Part shown: positions 43,815 to 51,065 of the stretch, in pieces | How positions within the stretch are numbered: position 1 is the stretch's first letter | Layout of the letters: the number at the start of each line of letters is the position of its first letter | NCBI GenBank assembly: GCA_016704305.1 | Contig: JADJAL010000005.1 | Coordinates: forward strand, 62,001 to 126,000 | Length of the DNA: 64,000 nucleotides | Source: Haliea sp. | GTDB taxonomy: Bacteria > Pseudomonadota > Gammaproteobacteria > Pseudomonadales > Halieaceae | Direction of reading: 5' to 3' | The notes under the pieces: model-generated | Databases searched by the model: none | Told to the model about the DNA's origin: nothing | Seen by the model: only the letters and a program-made list of their open reading frames with translations | Made by a program: the position numbers and the translations under genes

Positions 43815-44249
43815 ATGATGATTCGCTTTCTGATCTGCTTAGCAATGATGATCTACTCTGGAACTACATTCTCAGAGTCGTTTGCGCCAGGGGGAGTCGT
43901 GGGTCCAGATTTTTGCAGGGACCAAGTACCCTATTTGGCGCAACCTATTTCCCCGAGGCATACTGAACTGCCAAGTACCGGTTGCAGTGTTTCATTGTCG
44001 TTTCATGTACTACCGAACGGAAAGGTAGGGTCTCCCGACTCAGGGAACTTTGATTTAGAAACACTAAGGGAGGTAGCTAGTATTAAACCCGATCACTGTA
44101 GCGATAACTATGTCACTTCAGTCGTAAAAGCTTTGCGTCATGCTCAATTTGCACCGTCGGGCGTCGGCTATGAATGTACATATACATACAATTTTGTACC
44201 TGAGCATTCGCAGTATCTTATGCGTATTTTCAATTCAACAGCCCCATAA
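43815..44249 (+). CDS. Cassette 4: secreted protein resembling a TonB C-terminal-like domain
   Basis: 144 residues from the ATG at 43815: signal peptide (MIRFLICLAMMIYSGTTFSES), then CSVSLSFHVLPNGKVGSPDSG, VVKALRHAQFAPSG and YTYNFV. The pattern strand-loop-strand with LPNG and a final conserved strand is like TonB/TolA C-terminal domains found alone in small periplasmic proteins. Two or more Cys may form disulphides. Its stop overlaps attC site 4. Function unknown. Confidence 0.7.
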   Translation: MMIRFLICLAMMIYSGTTFSESFAPGGVVGPDFCRDQVPYLAQPISPRHTELPSTGCSVSLSFHVLPNGKVGSPDSGNFDLETLREVASIKPDHCSDNYVTSVVKALRHAQFAPSGVGYECTYTYNFVPEHSQYLMRIFNSTAP

Positions 44250-44322
44250 CAAGTCCGGGCGCCGCGCACTTCGTGCGCTGGACTACACTGCGTTCCGCTC
44301 GCCCGTGCCGGAAGCGTTATAG
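44244..44322 (+). repeat. attC site 4
   Basis: R'' CCATAAC 44244-44250, R' GTTATAG 44316-44322, 79 bp. The site shares GCCGCGCACTTCGTGCGCTG with site 5. Confidence 0.9.
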
Positions 44323-44333
44323 GCTCTAGGAGC

Positions 44334-44696
44334 TTGAAGCAACTCAAAGCTAGGGAGTGGCTGCAACTCGGTTTAATGTTTCCACTGGTTTTGTGGGGCT
44401 TGTTTTTATTCGGATATTTTATGTCGCCAAGTCGAATTGAAATTGGCAATTCCCAATCTGGCAAATGCTACCTGCCTTTGTATTCCTATACGGAGCTTGA
44501 GCCATACGCGGCGGTATTGTGCAGTGTCCCCAATAAAGGATTATCTATAGTCAGAATCCACAGTAATTCCTCGGCTCCGATAACAGTAAATCACCCCGGT
44601 GATGTTATTGTCATCTCGGCTATATTTGTAACAAGCGTGATTGCATGGCTTCTATTTGCTCGCAGAATGGTGTCCTTGTATGTTCCGGGCCTATAA
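44334..44696 (+). CDS. Cassette 5: small membrane protein of unknown function
   Basis: 120 residues from a TTG start at 44334. A membrane helix near the N-terminus (LGLMFPLVLWGLFLFGYFM), a polar middle with two Cys (KCYLPLY, AVLCSVP), and a second helix near the end (VIVISAIFVTSVIAWLLFA). The middle domain is likely outside the membrane. No known family was recognised. The stop overlaps attC site 5. Confidence 0.6.
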   Translation: MKQLKAREWLQLGLMFPLVLWGLFLFGYFMSPSRIEIGNSQSGKCYLPLYSYTELEPYAAVLCSVPNKGLSIVRIHSNSSAPITVNHPGDVIVISAIFVTSVIAWLLFARRMVSLYVPGL

Positions 44697-44765
44697 CAAG
44701 GCCGGGCACGCCGCGCACTTCGTGCGCTGGACTCGCTACGCTCGCCCGTGCCGGCAGCGTTACAT
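44691..44765 (+). repeat. attC site 5
   Basis: R'' CTATAAC 44691-44697, R' GTTACAT 44759-44765, 75 bp. Confidence 0.9.
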
Positions 44766-44777
44766 GTGCTCGAATCG

Positions 44778-44972
44778 ATGATCGCGATAAGTCTAAGTGT
44801 CCTATTCTGCCTTTGGATTCTGTTCTTGGGCGGAGCCAGTCGTCTCGAAAATACGCTTGCTGGGTACTTCGAATTCGGTCTCGTTGGCAGCAGTGCTTCT
44901 GCTATCCGCGTTCTAGCATGGGTGTATCTGTTGCTCGCCGGTTTCTTTCTCATTAATGGGGCATTTTCATAG
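44778..44972 (+). CDS. Cassette 6: small two-helix membrane protein
   Basis: 64 residues from the ATG at 44778: MIAISLSVLFCLWILFLGG and VLAWVYLLLAGFFLINGAF are two membrane helices joined by a short polar loop (GGASRLENTLAGYFEFG). No family recognised. It lies 13 bases after attC site 5 and ends 15 bases before site 6, a typical compact cassette. Confidence 0.6.
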   Translation: MIAISLSVLFCLWILFLGGASRLENTLAGYFEFGLVGSSASAIRVLAWVYLLLAGFFLINGAFS

Positions 44973-44987
44973 CATGCATACTCGCAC

Positions 44988-45074
44988 ATGTAACAAGGCG
45001 CACCAGTACGCGCCTTCGGCGCCGGACGGCAAAACCGCTACGCGGTTTCGCCGCCGCTGTGCTGGGCGTTGAGG
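44988..45074 (+). repeat. attC site 6
   Basis: R'' ATGTAAC 44988-44994, R' GTTGAGG 45068-45074, 87 bp; near-identical to site 2. An IS1182-type transposase gene begins about 70 bases later. Confidence 0.85.
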
Positions 45075-45141
45075 TTGTAGAAAAACACTCAAAAATAAGC
45101 ATATTTCTGATAAAATGTGGCATCGCCAACGGAGTGGACAC

Positions 45142-46698
45142 ATGCCAAACTTCAAGCCGCATAACTACGACCAATCCGCGATGGTCGTCATCAACTTCGA
45201 AGAACAATTAGCGCTCGATTCCTTCGCACTGACACTGCACCACCTCATAGATAACAGCATCGATCTTTCAGCATTCCACGACAAATACAATAACGATGCC
45301 GGTGGGCGCGCAGCCTACATTCCGTCCATCCTGCTGAAGATTGTTCTATTCGCCTATGCCAAGGGTGTGCAGTCCAGCCGCGAGATTCAGTGGCAGTGCG
45401 AACACAACATTATTTTCAAGGCCCTCTCCTGCGACAGCGTGCCGCACTGGACCAGCATTTCCAACTTTATCAGTGCCTATCCCGATGCCATTCAGTCCGT
45501 GTTCGAGCAAGTTCTACTGACTTGTGACAGTCGAGGCCTGCTCGGCCACGAACTACTGGCCATCGACGGCTGCAAGATGTCTTCCAATGCCGCCAAGGAA
45601 CACTCCGGTACGCTGGAAGAGTTCAAACAGAAGCGGGAGAAGATCCGAAAGCGCATCCAACACTGCATGAAGGAACACAAGAAGCTGGATAAACGCAAAC
45701 CCCGCGAGCGCGAGCGCAAGGAGCGCCTGGAGCAGCAACTGGCGTCACTCGATAAGCACTTCGAAAAGATCGACCAGTTCCTAAAGACAGCAACCCCAAG
45801 GATGGGGCAGGGTAAACGGTCGAAGGAAGTTAAAAGCAATCTCACCGACAATGAGTCGGCCAAGATGACGACGAGCAAGGGCACGATACAGGGCTACAAC
45901 GGCATCGCGACCGTGGATAAAAAGCACCAGATCATCGTGGACGCACAAGCCTTTGGCGAGGGCCAGGAACACCACACGCTGCAACCCGTGCTGGAATCCG
46001 TAAAGGCAACGTACCAGCGCACGGGCATCAGCGAGGACGTGTTCGCCGAAGGCATCATCGTCACGGCTGACACCGGGTACTCCAATGAAGACAACAACGC
46101 GTATCTGAAAGAAGAAGGCATCGACGCCTATATACCCGACAACAAGTTCCGCTCGCGCGACCCGAAGTTCAAACACCAGAAGACCCGGCACGGCAAACGG
46201 CACCAGGATAAAGTCGTGGGCATTCAGCCCGTGATACCGGCGAGTGAGTTCACGTTCAATCCCAAGAAGAAAACCTGTGTCTGCCCGGCGGGCAATACCA
46301 TGTGGCTGAAAAGCGAAACCACGCACGGTGCAGACCGATCCAAGCTCGCCTTCGAGGGCAAGCTGACGGACTGCCGCCGCTGCGCGCTGAAACACGATTG
46401 CATGCGCAATCCTGCGTCGGCCGATACGCGCGAGGGCCACGGGCGACAAGTGTCGTTTACCGTCTCCACAGGCCGGTCCGCCACGGAGTGGATGATGCGC
46501 CGCGTCGACAGTGCGATCGGCAAGCATTACTACAGTCACCGCATGTCGGTGGTGGAGCCAGTCTTTGCCAACATCGGCACGAACAAGGGCCTGGATCGCT
46601 TTACGTTGCGAGGTAAACAGAAGGTGCAGGGCCAATGGCGGTTGTATTGCATGGTGCATAACATAGAGAAGCTGATGCGGTATGGTGCGATAACGTAA
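45142..46698 (+). CDS. IS1182-family transposase
   Basis: About 518 residues from MPNFKPHNYDQ (45142; an upstream ATG at 45115 is possible). The N-terminal DUF772-type region includes AAYIPSILLKIVLFAYAKGVQSSREIQWQCEHN. DDE residues lie in LLAIDGCKMSSNA, VTADTGYSNEDN and HRMSVVEPVFANIGTNKGLDRFTLRG. The middle coiled segment is rich in Lys and Glu. The frame is intact, so the element may be active. I could not define its terminal inverted repeats with certainty. It separates attC site 6 from the next cassette gene. Confidence 0.93.
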   Translation: MPNFKPHNYDQSAMVVINFEEQLALDSFALTLHHLIDNSIDLSAFHDKYNNDAGGRAAYIPSILLKIVLFAYAKGVQSSREIQWQCEHNIIFKALSCDSVPHWTSISNFISAYPDAIQSVFEQVLLTCDSRGLLGHELLAIDGCKMSSNAAKEHSGTLEEFKQKREKIRKRIQHCMKEHKKLDKRKPRERERKERLEQQLASLDKHFEKIDQFLKTATPRMGQGKRSKEVKSNLTDNESAKMTTSKGTIQGYNGIATVDKKHQIIVDAQAFGEGQEHHTLQPVLESVKATYQRTGISEDVFAEGIIVTADTGYSNEDNNAYLKEEGIDAYIPDNKFRSRDPKFKHQKTRHGKRHQDKVVGIQPVIPASEFTFNPKKKTCVCPAGNTMWLKSETTHGADRSKLAFEGKLTDCRRCALKHDCMRNPASADTREGHGRQVSFTVSTGRSATEWMMRRVDSAIGKHYYSHRMSVVEPVFANIGTNKGLDRFTLRGKQKVQGQWRLYCMVHNIEKLMRYGAIT

Positions 46699-46899
46699 GT
46701 ACACAGGGATATCCACAGCCCCGCGTGCGTAATGCGCACTGTGGCGATTATGTTAAAGGGTTTGGTGGTATTTTGAGCAGGCGAGTGGAGAGGAGTATGC
46801 GGATGAAAAACACGAATTTTGAAGTCGTTTTCCTACAGACTCGTTATGTGTTTCCAGTTGCTAACTTGGTGTAAGTCCAACGTCCAGAGGTTCGTCAAA

Positions 46900-47106
46900 T
46901 TGCTCGATACCTGGTCTCTAATTCTTGGTTTGGTATTTGGCTCAATAGGGTTCGGGTATTTCATCTATGGCAAGAAGCAAGCAAACCTGGTTGCGCGATA
47001 TAGCGGTATTGCGCTGATGATTTTTCCTTACTTTGTTGAGAACAAGTATGCTGCTCTGGTGGTGGGCGTCGTGTTAATGGCGCTGCCAAAATTTATTCAG
47101 CTGTAG
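46900..47106 (+). CDS. Cassette 7: small membrane protein
   Basis: 68 residues from a TTG at 46900 (AGAGG nearby; an in-frame ATG at 46819 is possible but adds a less typical N-terminus). It reads DTWSLILGLVFGSIGFGYFIYGKKQANLVARYSGIALMIFPYF, then LVVGVVLMALPKF, giving two or three hydrophobic helices. Similar short proteins with GFGYFIYGKKQ occur in proteobacteria without known function. It lies before attC site 7. Confidence 0.65.
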   Translation: MLDTWSLILGLVFGSIGFGYFIYGKKQANLVARYSGIALMIFPYFVENKYAALVVGVVLMALPKFIQL

Positions 47107-47131
47107 ATGAATTGTGATCGGGAAAGGGCGC

Positions 47132-47257
47132 ACATAACCAAGCGTTCAGCGCGGACAGTTTGCAGCGGGGCATTTAGCTGCGCAAAATTTTACGCCCCGC
47201 TGCAAACCACTCCGCCGGCAAGTCGGCTGCGTTCTGCCGGTTAACTTGGCGCTAATT
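47132..47257 (+). repeat. attC site 7 (long type)
   Basis: ACATAACCAAGCG at 47132 and AACTTGGCGCTAATT ending at 47257 form the two ends. Inside, GTTTGCAGCGGGGC pairs with GCCCCGCTGCAAAC, and CCGGCA with TGCCGG. 126 bp, like the long Vibrio-type repeats and unlike the shorter sites in this array. Confidence 0.8.
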
Positions 47258-47279
47258 GCCCTCTTGAGCATCGAGACGC

Positions 47280-47291
47280 TATAACGTTATA
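47280..47291 (+). promoter_or_regulatory. Palindromic operator over the promoter of the toxin-antitoxin cassette
   Basis: TATAACGTTATA is a perfect 12-bp palindrome that overlaps a -10-like TATAAT (47286-47291 region). A TTGAGC about 18 bases upstream may act as -35. It lies about 30 bases before the antitoxin ATG, which has GGAGG in front. Autorepression by the antitoxin is the usual mode. Confidence 0.6.
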
Positions 47292-47319
47292 ATGTCACGA
47301 TGTTGATCCGGAGGTCACA

Positions 47320-47553
47320 ATGAGCAATCTATCCAAGCGCTCTACTATCTATTTTGAACCGAGTATTCACCAAGCCCTAAAAGTAAAGGCTGCCTCGTCA
47401 CATCTGTCCGTGTCTGAGCTCGTTGATGAAGCAGTACGTCTTCTAATGAGTGAAGATCAAGAGGATTTAGCGGCATTTTCCGAGCGGGAGAGCGAAAGAG
47501 AAATTAGCTATGAAGCCTTGCTTAATGATTTGAAGAAGCATGGCAAAATATAA
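47320..47553 (+). CDS. Antitoxin of a type II toxin-antitoxin cassette (ribbon-helix-helix type)
   Basis: 77 residues: a DNA-binding N-terminus KRSTIYFEPSIHQALKVKAASSHLSVSELVDEAVRLLM typical of ribbon-helix-helix (CopG/RelB-like) proteins, then an acidic tail (SEDQEDLAAFSERESEREISYEALLNDLKKHGKI) that should wrap the toxin. It overlaps the toxin gene by 14 bases. Its own promoter is unusual among the cassettes and fits the role of such pairs in stabilising large arrays. Confidence 0.88.
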   Translation: MSNLSKRSTIYFEPSIHQALKVKAASSHLSVSELVDEAVRLLMSEDQEDLAAFSERESEREISYEALLNDLKKHGKI

Positions 47554-47803
47554 AATCACTTTTAAGAAGTCTGTTGCCAAAGATTTACGGGGTATTCCCT
47601 CCGCTGACGTCAAGCGCATACTGCAAACTATCGATAGCCTGGCAGAGAATCCGAGGGCGGAAGGTTGCGTCAAACTTTCTGCACAGGAACGCTACAGGGT
47701 GCGGCAAGGTGTTTACCGTATCGTCTATGAAATACGGGAAGAGTCACTCATTGTGCAAGTAGTTAAAGTGGCGCACAGATCATCTATGTACAAGGGCAAT
47801 TAA
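47540..47803 (+). CDS. RelE/ParE-family toxin
   Basis: 87 residues: MAKYKITFKKSVAKDLRGIPSADVKRILQTIDSLAENPRAEGCVKLSAQERYRVRQGVYRIVYEIREESLIVQVVKVAHRSSMY. This is a complete RelE/ParE fold with the basic RVRQGVYRIVYEI strand and a C-terminal HRSSMY. It may be an mRNA interferase (RelE-like) or gyrase poison (ParE-like); the sequence does not decide. Its stop overlaps attC site 8. Confidence 0.92.
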   Translation: MAKYKITFKKSVAKDLRGIPSADVKRILQTIDSLAENPRAEGCVKLSAQERYRVRQGVYRIVYEIREESLIVQVVKVAHRSSMYKGN

Positions 47804-47854
47804 CAAGGCCATGTTGCGGACAACTTGCAGTTACCGCAAGCGGCGGCGTTAGGC
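47798..47854 (+). repeat. attC site 8
   Basis: R'' AATTAAC 47798-47804, R' GTTAGGC 47848-47854, 57 bp, with the inner arms TTGCGGACAACTTGCAG and TTACCGCAAG. The last site recognised. Confidence 0.82.
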
Positions 47855-47867
47855 CGAGGAGGCACGC

Positions 47868-48350
47868 ATGCACCTGTCAGTTCTTGCCCTTCAAAGCGTG
47901 CTTCAGGCAGCGACAACGCATTCGACCAAGGTAGTAGACGTCGCAAGGGATCGCATGGCATCTGACGCCGTTTGCATCTGGGCTTGGCGAGTTGATGAAG
48001 AACGAGATCTCCAACAAATCCGAGCCGATCACATTCAAACGGCTGAGCTACCTGGCCTTAGTGTCAGCTGCCTCGTCTTTGCAACGGATCTTGAGGTTCT
48101 TCAGACAGTGAGACTTGCAGCGATTCGAAGCCCGGTAGTTATCAAGGATGGTCAGCGAGTCATGATCCACAGTGAACCATTGGACAGTGGTCTCCTGCTA
48201 AGTCTCTTTCTCGCGGCCAAAATGCAACCATGTCCGTGCCTGAGTCTGGTGCTAAATGCGAGTGCGCTACCAGTCGCTCGGTGGCCGTGGCGTCGGCGTG
48301 CTTTGCGCTATGCGTGTACGTGGCCGCCGCCCCGCCATGGGTCGGTTTAA
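47868..48350 (+). CDS. Cassette 9: unknown protein, C-terminal end uncertain
   Basis: 160 residues from an ATG 13 bases after attC site 8. The first 120 residues look real (MASDAVCIWAWRVDEERDL, TAELPGLSVSCLVFATDLEVLQTVRLAAIRSPVVIKDGQRVMIHSEPLDSGLLLSLFLAAK). The last 40 or so (ARWPWRRRALRYACTWPPPRHG) are not protein-like, which suggests an old attC or a frame error after about 48220. No family is assigned. I cannot find a clear attC behind it, so the array may have ended or decayed here. Confidence 0.5.
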   Translation: MHLSVLALQSVLQAATTHSTKVVDVARDRMASDAVCIWAWRVDEERDLQQIRADHIQTAELPGLSVSCLVFATDLEVLQTVRLAAIRSPVVIKDGQRVMIHSEPLDSGLLLSLFLAAKMQPCPCLSLVLNASALPVARWPWRRRALRYACTWPPPRHGSV

Positions 48351-48387
48351 CTCTCGCGTTAAAGCTGACAGTTGATAAAGGAGTGCC

Positions 48388-49296
48388 ATGGAACCAAGTG
48401 TCAGTAATTGGAGCAATTGGGAGAAATTCAGGGCTGCACAGCAAGAGATTGTCATTCCCGCTGGTCAAGTTGCCCACATCCCTGTTTCTGTACGATATGT
48501 TGATGTGGGCGAAGCTCATCAAGGTACGATTCTATTGATGCATGGAATCCCGACGTGGGGGTATCTCTATCATGCAGTCATCCCACCGTTAGTAGATGCT
48601 GGATATCGGATTTTGGCTCCAGACTTTTTAGGGCACGGATGGTCTGATCGCCGCGATCGCTTTGATCGATCCTTTCAGGATCAAGCACGTATGATTATTG
48701 CCCTTCTGTCAGCGCTCAAATTGGAGCGTGTGAATCTTGTCGGGCACGACACCGGTGGCGCGGTCGCTCTCATTCTGGCGATTGAACACCGTGATTGTGT
48801 AAATCGTCTTGTTATCTCGAACTCGGTCTGCTACGACCGATTCGACGATGACATGCTTGATTTTGGGCACCCCTTACGATGGAAAACTCGTCCGATCGCA
48901 GATTTGGTCGAGGCGCTTGAAGAAAGTCTCGCAGCAGGGCTTTCCAACCAAAACCAACTCACTCATGAGTTTCGGCAAGGTATCATTGCTCCCTGGGCGA
49001 GTGAGGAAGGAAAGCTGAGTTTGCTGCGAAATGCTTCTGCGCTTAATGCCAACCAGACTATGGCACTTGTTGATCGCCATGGAGATATCCGTGCTCAGAC
49101 GATGATTTTATGGGGGATGGATGACCCCTGGCAGAAACCAGAGGATGGCAGGCAATTGGCTCAAGAGATTCCTGGTGCTATCTTCCGCGCCATTGATGGA
49201 GCCTCACACTGGGTGCAACAAGACGCACCAGAAAAGTTTTGTGAAGCACTGTTGGAATTTTTCGCCACCCCGCATAACAACCGAGGAACGCTTTGA
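48388..49296 (+). CDS. Alpha/beta hydrolase, haloalkane-dehalogenase-like
   Basis: 302 residues. LLMHGIPTWGYLYHAVIPPLVDAGYRILAPDFLGHGWSD gives the oxyanion region, and VNLVGHDTGGAVALILAIEH contains the nucleophile elbow G-H-D-T-G-G, with Asp as nucleophile as in haloalkane dehalogenases and related hydrolases. TMILWGMDDPWQKPEDG and GASHWVQQDAPE supply the acid and catalytic His. The substrate may be a halogenated compound or an epoxide/ester. It lies at the edge of the integron array without a recognisable attC. Confidence 0.88.
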   Translation: MEPSVSNWSNWEKFRAAQQEIVIPAGQVAHIPVSVRYVDVGEAHQGTILLMHGIPTWGYLYHAVIPPLVDAGYRILAPDFLGHGWSDRRDRFDRSFQDQARMIIALLSALKLERVNLVGHDTGGAVALILAIEHRDCVNRLVISNSVCYDRFDDDMLDFGHPLRWKTRPIADLVEALEESLAAGLSNQNQLTHEFRQGIIAPWASEEGKLSLLRNASALNANQTMALVDRHGDIRAQTMILWGMDDPWQKPEDGRQLAQEIPGAIFRAIDGASHWVQQDAPEKFCEALLEFFATPHNNRGTL

Positions 49297-49299
49297 CCG

Positions 49300-49572
49300 A
49301 TGAGAAATATCATAATCATTGCCCTGCTGGCGTTCGGAGGTTGGAAGCTTTACCAATCCCGGGAGGAAGTTCCAATCATTGAGTTAAGTGGCGATTCTCC
49401 GGTGCAGTCGGCATATGCTCGTCCGGCTTCAAATTATAGGTGCGATGGTCGTCAGTATTGCGGTCAAATGACTTCCCGAGCGGAAGCTGAGTTTTTTATA
49501 CGCAATTGTCCAAATATGAAAATGGATGGCGACGGAGATGGTGTCCCTTGTGAAAATGACTCTCGATTCTAG
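49300..49572 (+). CDS. Excalibur calcium-binding domain protein
   Basis: 90 residues: an N-terminal membrane anchor (IIIIALLAFGGWKLYQ), a Cys-rich region (YRCDGRQYCGQMTSRAEAEFFIRNCPN) and the excalibur motif MDGDGDGVPCEND, an EF-hand-like Ca2+ loop with two conserved Cys. Such proteins are probably exposed outside the inner membrane. Starts 3 bases after the hydrolase stop. Confidence 0.88.
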   Translation: MRNIIIIALLAFGGWKLYQSREEVPIIELSGDSPVQSAYARPASNYRCDGRQYCGQMTSRAEAEFFIRNCPNMKMDGDGDGVPCENDSRF

Positions 49573-49690
49573 CGGGGTAACGGCCAAGATTGAGAAAGCG
49601 GTCGTCAAGGCCTACGATGGTCTCAATGAACGTGTACTCATGACGCGGTAGAAATCAGTATCCCTTACTGACGAGTCTAGCGAGATATTT

Positions 49691-49888
49691 ATGGAACCCT
49701 TGGCAGAGCAAATTGTGAGTTGCCCCTACTGTGGTGAAGCCATTGTCGTGTTAATAGATCACGAGGAAGCGGGGGACCAATACATTGAAGATTGCCAGGT
49801 GTGCTGCAGACCAATTACCTTCAGCGTATCGGTAGATTCAGCGGGTCACTTATCCGTGTCGGTGCGAGATGAAAACGACGCGTACTAG
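49691..49888 (+). CDS. CPXCG-motif cysteine-rich protein
   Basis: 65 residues: SCPYCGEAIVVLIDHEEAGDQYIEDCQVCCRPITFSV has two Cys pairs (CPYCG and CQVCC), a zinc-ribbon-like fold typical of the small CPXCG family common in gammaproteobacteria. The function is unknown; metal binding or redox roles are only guesses. Converges on the amidohydrolase gene. Confidence 0.85.
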   Translation: MEPLAEQIVSCPYCGEAIVVLIDHEEAGDQYIEDCQVCCRPITFSVSVDSAGHLSVSVRDENDAY

Positions 49889-49923
49889 ATTGTCGCGCAT
49901 CAAGTACCGTTAATACGCTCCTG

Positions 49924-51039
49924 CTACGCGCCAATGCCATACAACTTCGCGGCATTGTGAAACAGCACCTTGTCGCGCTCCTGCGCACTCATGCCTTGCG
50001 TGACGTCCTGCATCACGGCGCGTGAGTGGGGGTAGGTGCCGTCGCTGTGCGGAAAGTCCGTCGCCCACATCACGCGGTCCAGGTTGAGGCCGTCCTTCAC
50101 CTGTTTCACGCTGTAGTCGTCCTGGAATGTCACGAAGATATTGTTATCGAAATAGTTGCTCGGCAGTTGCTGCAAGGTTTCCGCGCGCAAATGAAAGCGG
50201 TGCCGCTCGTAGGCGTGGTCCATGCGAAACTTGAAGTGCGGCACCCAGCCGGCGTCGGATTCGACACACACCACATTGAGTTTGGGGTGGCGGTCGAACA
50301 CGCCGCCGAGGATCATCATCATGATGATGTTCTGCAGGCCGCGCACGGTGACGATCTGGTGCACCAGGCGCGAGCCGCGCACGCGCTCCAGGATGCCGTC
50401 TTTGGTGGTGAGGATATGGAAGCTGACGGGTATGTTGAGCTCCACGCACAGGCGCCAGAATTCGTCGTAGCAAACGTGGTCGTAATCCTCCACCACCGGG
50501 TCGCCGGGCAGCATCACGCCGCGAAAGCCCAGTGCATGCACTGTGCGCAATTCCTGCACCGCTTCTCCGGGGGAGCGCATTGAAATAATCGGTATGCCGA
50601 CCAGGCGCTGCGGCGCGGTGTCGCAAAACGCGCCCAGCCAGCGGTTGTAGGCATCGAAGCAGGCCTTCTTGTAATCGATGTCGGGGTGGTTGCACAGCAC
50701 CATGCCAAGGCTGGGGTACAACACCTCTGCGGTGATGCCTTCTTCATCCTGTATTGCCAGGCGCGCTTTCGGGTCATGCCCCGCCGGGTGCAGTTCGTGC
50801 CAGTGCACGGGGTCGGTCATCTGCTCGGGCGTGCGACCTGCGGTGCAGATGATGCCCATGGGTACTTTTACGCCGAGGTCGGTGATTTCCAGGATGGCGC
50901 CGCGCTTCGCGTCATAGATCGCGCGCGGCCGCCGGTCGGCAAATGCCGGGTCTATATCGCTGAAGCAGTCCTCGGTTTCCGAGATGTGGGAATCCGCGGA
51001 GATAGCCGCCCTGTGTGCGAGTGTTGAGGAGTCGGACAT
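49924..51039 (-). CDS. Amidohydrolase family protein
   Basis: 371 residues from MSDSSTLAHRAAISADSHI at 51039, an amidohydrolase-2 (PF04909) protein. ISADSHIS is the metal-binding DXH-like start, IPVSFHI holds a further His, and VCVESDAGWVPHFKFRMDHAY and MWATDFPHSDGTYPHSR carry the later acidic and His residues. Related enzymes decarboxylate or hydrolyse aromatic acids (ACMSD-like). It lies 26 bases after the stop of a TonB-dependent receptor on the same strand, so uptake and first breakdown step may be linked. Confidence 0.87.
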   Translation of the reverse strand: MSDSSTLAHRAAISADSHISETEDCFSDIDPAFADRRPRAIYDAKRGAILEITDLGVKVPMGIICTAGRTPEQMTDPVHWHELHPAGHDPKARLAIQDEEGITAEVLYPSLGMVLCNHPDIDYKKACFDAYNRWLGAFCDTAPQRLVGIPIISMRSPGEAVQELRTVHALGFRGVMLPGDPVVEDYDHVCYDEFWRLCVELNIPVSFHILTTKDGILERVRGSRLVHQIVTVRGLQNIIMMMILGGVFDRHPKLNVVCVESDAGWVPHFKFRMDHAYERHRFHLRAETLQQLPSNYFDNNIFVTFQDDYSVKQVKDGLNLDRVMWATDFPHSDGTYPHSRAVMQDVTQGMSAQERDKVLFHNAAKLYGIGA

Positions 51040-51065
51040 GTCTGCCTCCCTGGAGCCGGACCTTG

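Larger units (their letters stand above)
41299..47854. mobile_element. Chromosomal integron: disrupted integrase plus cassettes with eight attC sites
   Basis: The integrase gene (minus strand, 41299-42309) faces away from a run of small genes on the plus strand, each followed by an attC-like site (R'' YYYAAC ... GTTRRR R'). Sites 2 and 6 are almost the same, and sites 3, 4 and 5 share their core. The cassette genes are small, unrelated and more A+T-rich than the chromosomal genes around them, as expected for integron cargo. An IS1182-type transposase has entered after site 6. The integrase has an in-frame stop, so the platform may be frozen. Confidence 0.9.

Noticed and set aside
48230..48380. 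Ninth attC behind the last cassette gene
   Set aside because: Only a weak pair (TTTAAC and GTTAAAG close together near 48345-48362) without the long inverted core seen in the other eight sites.
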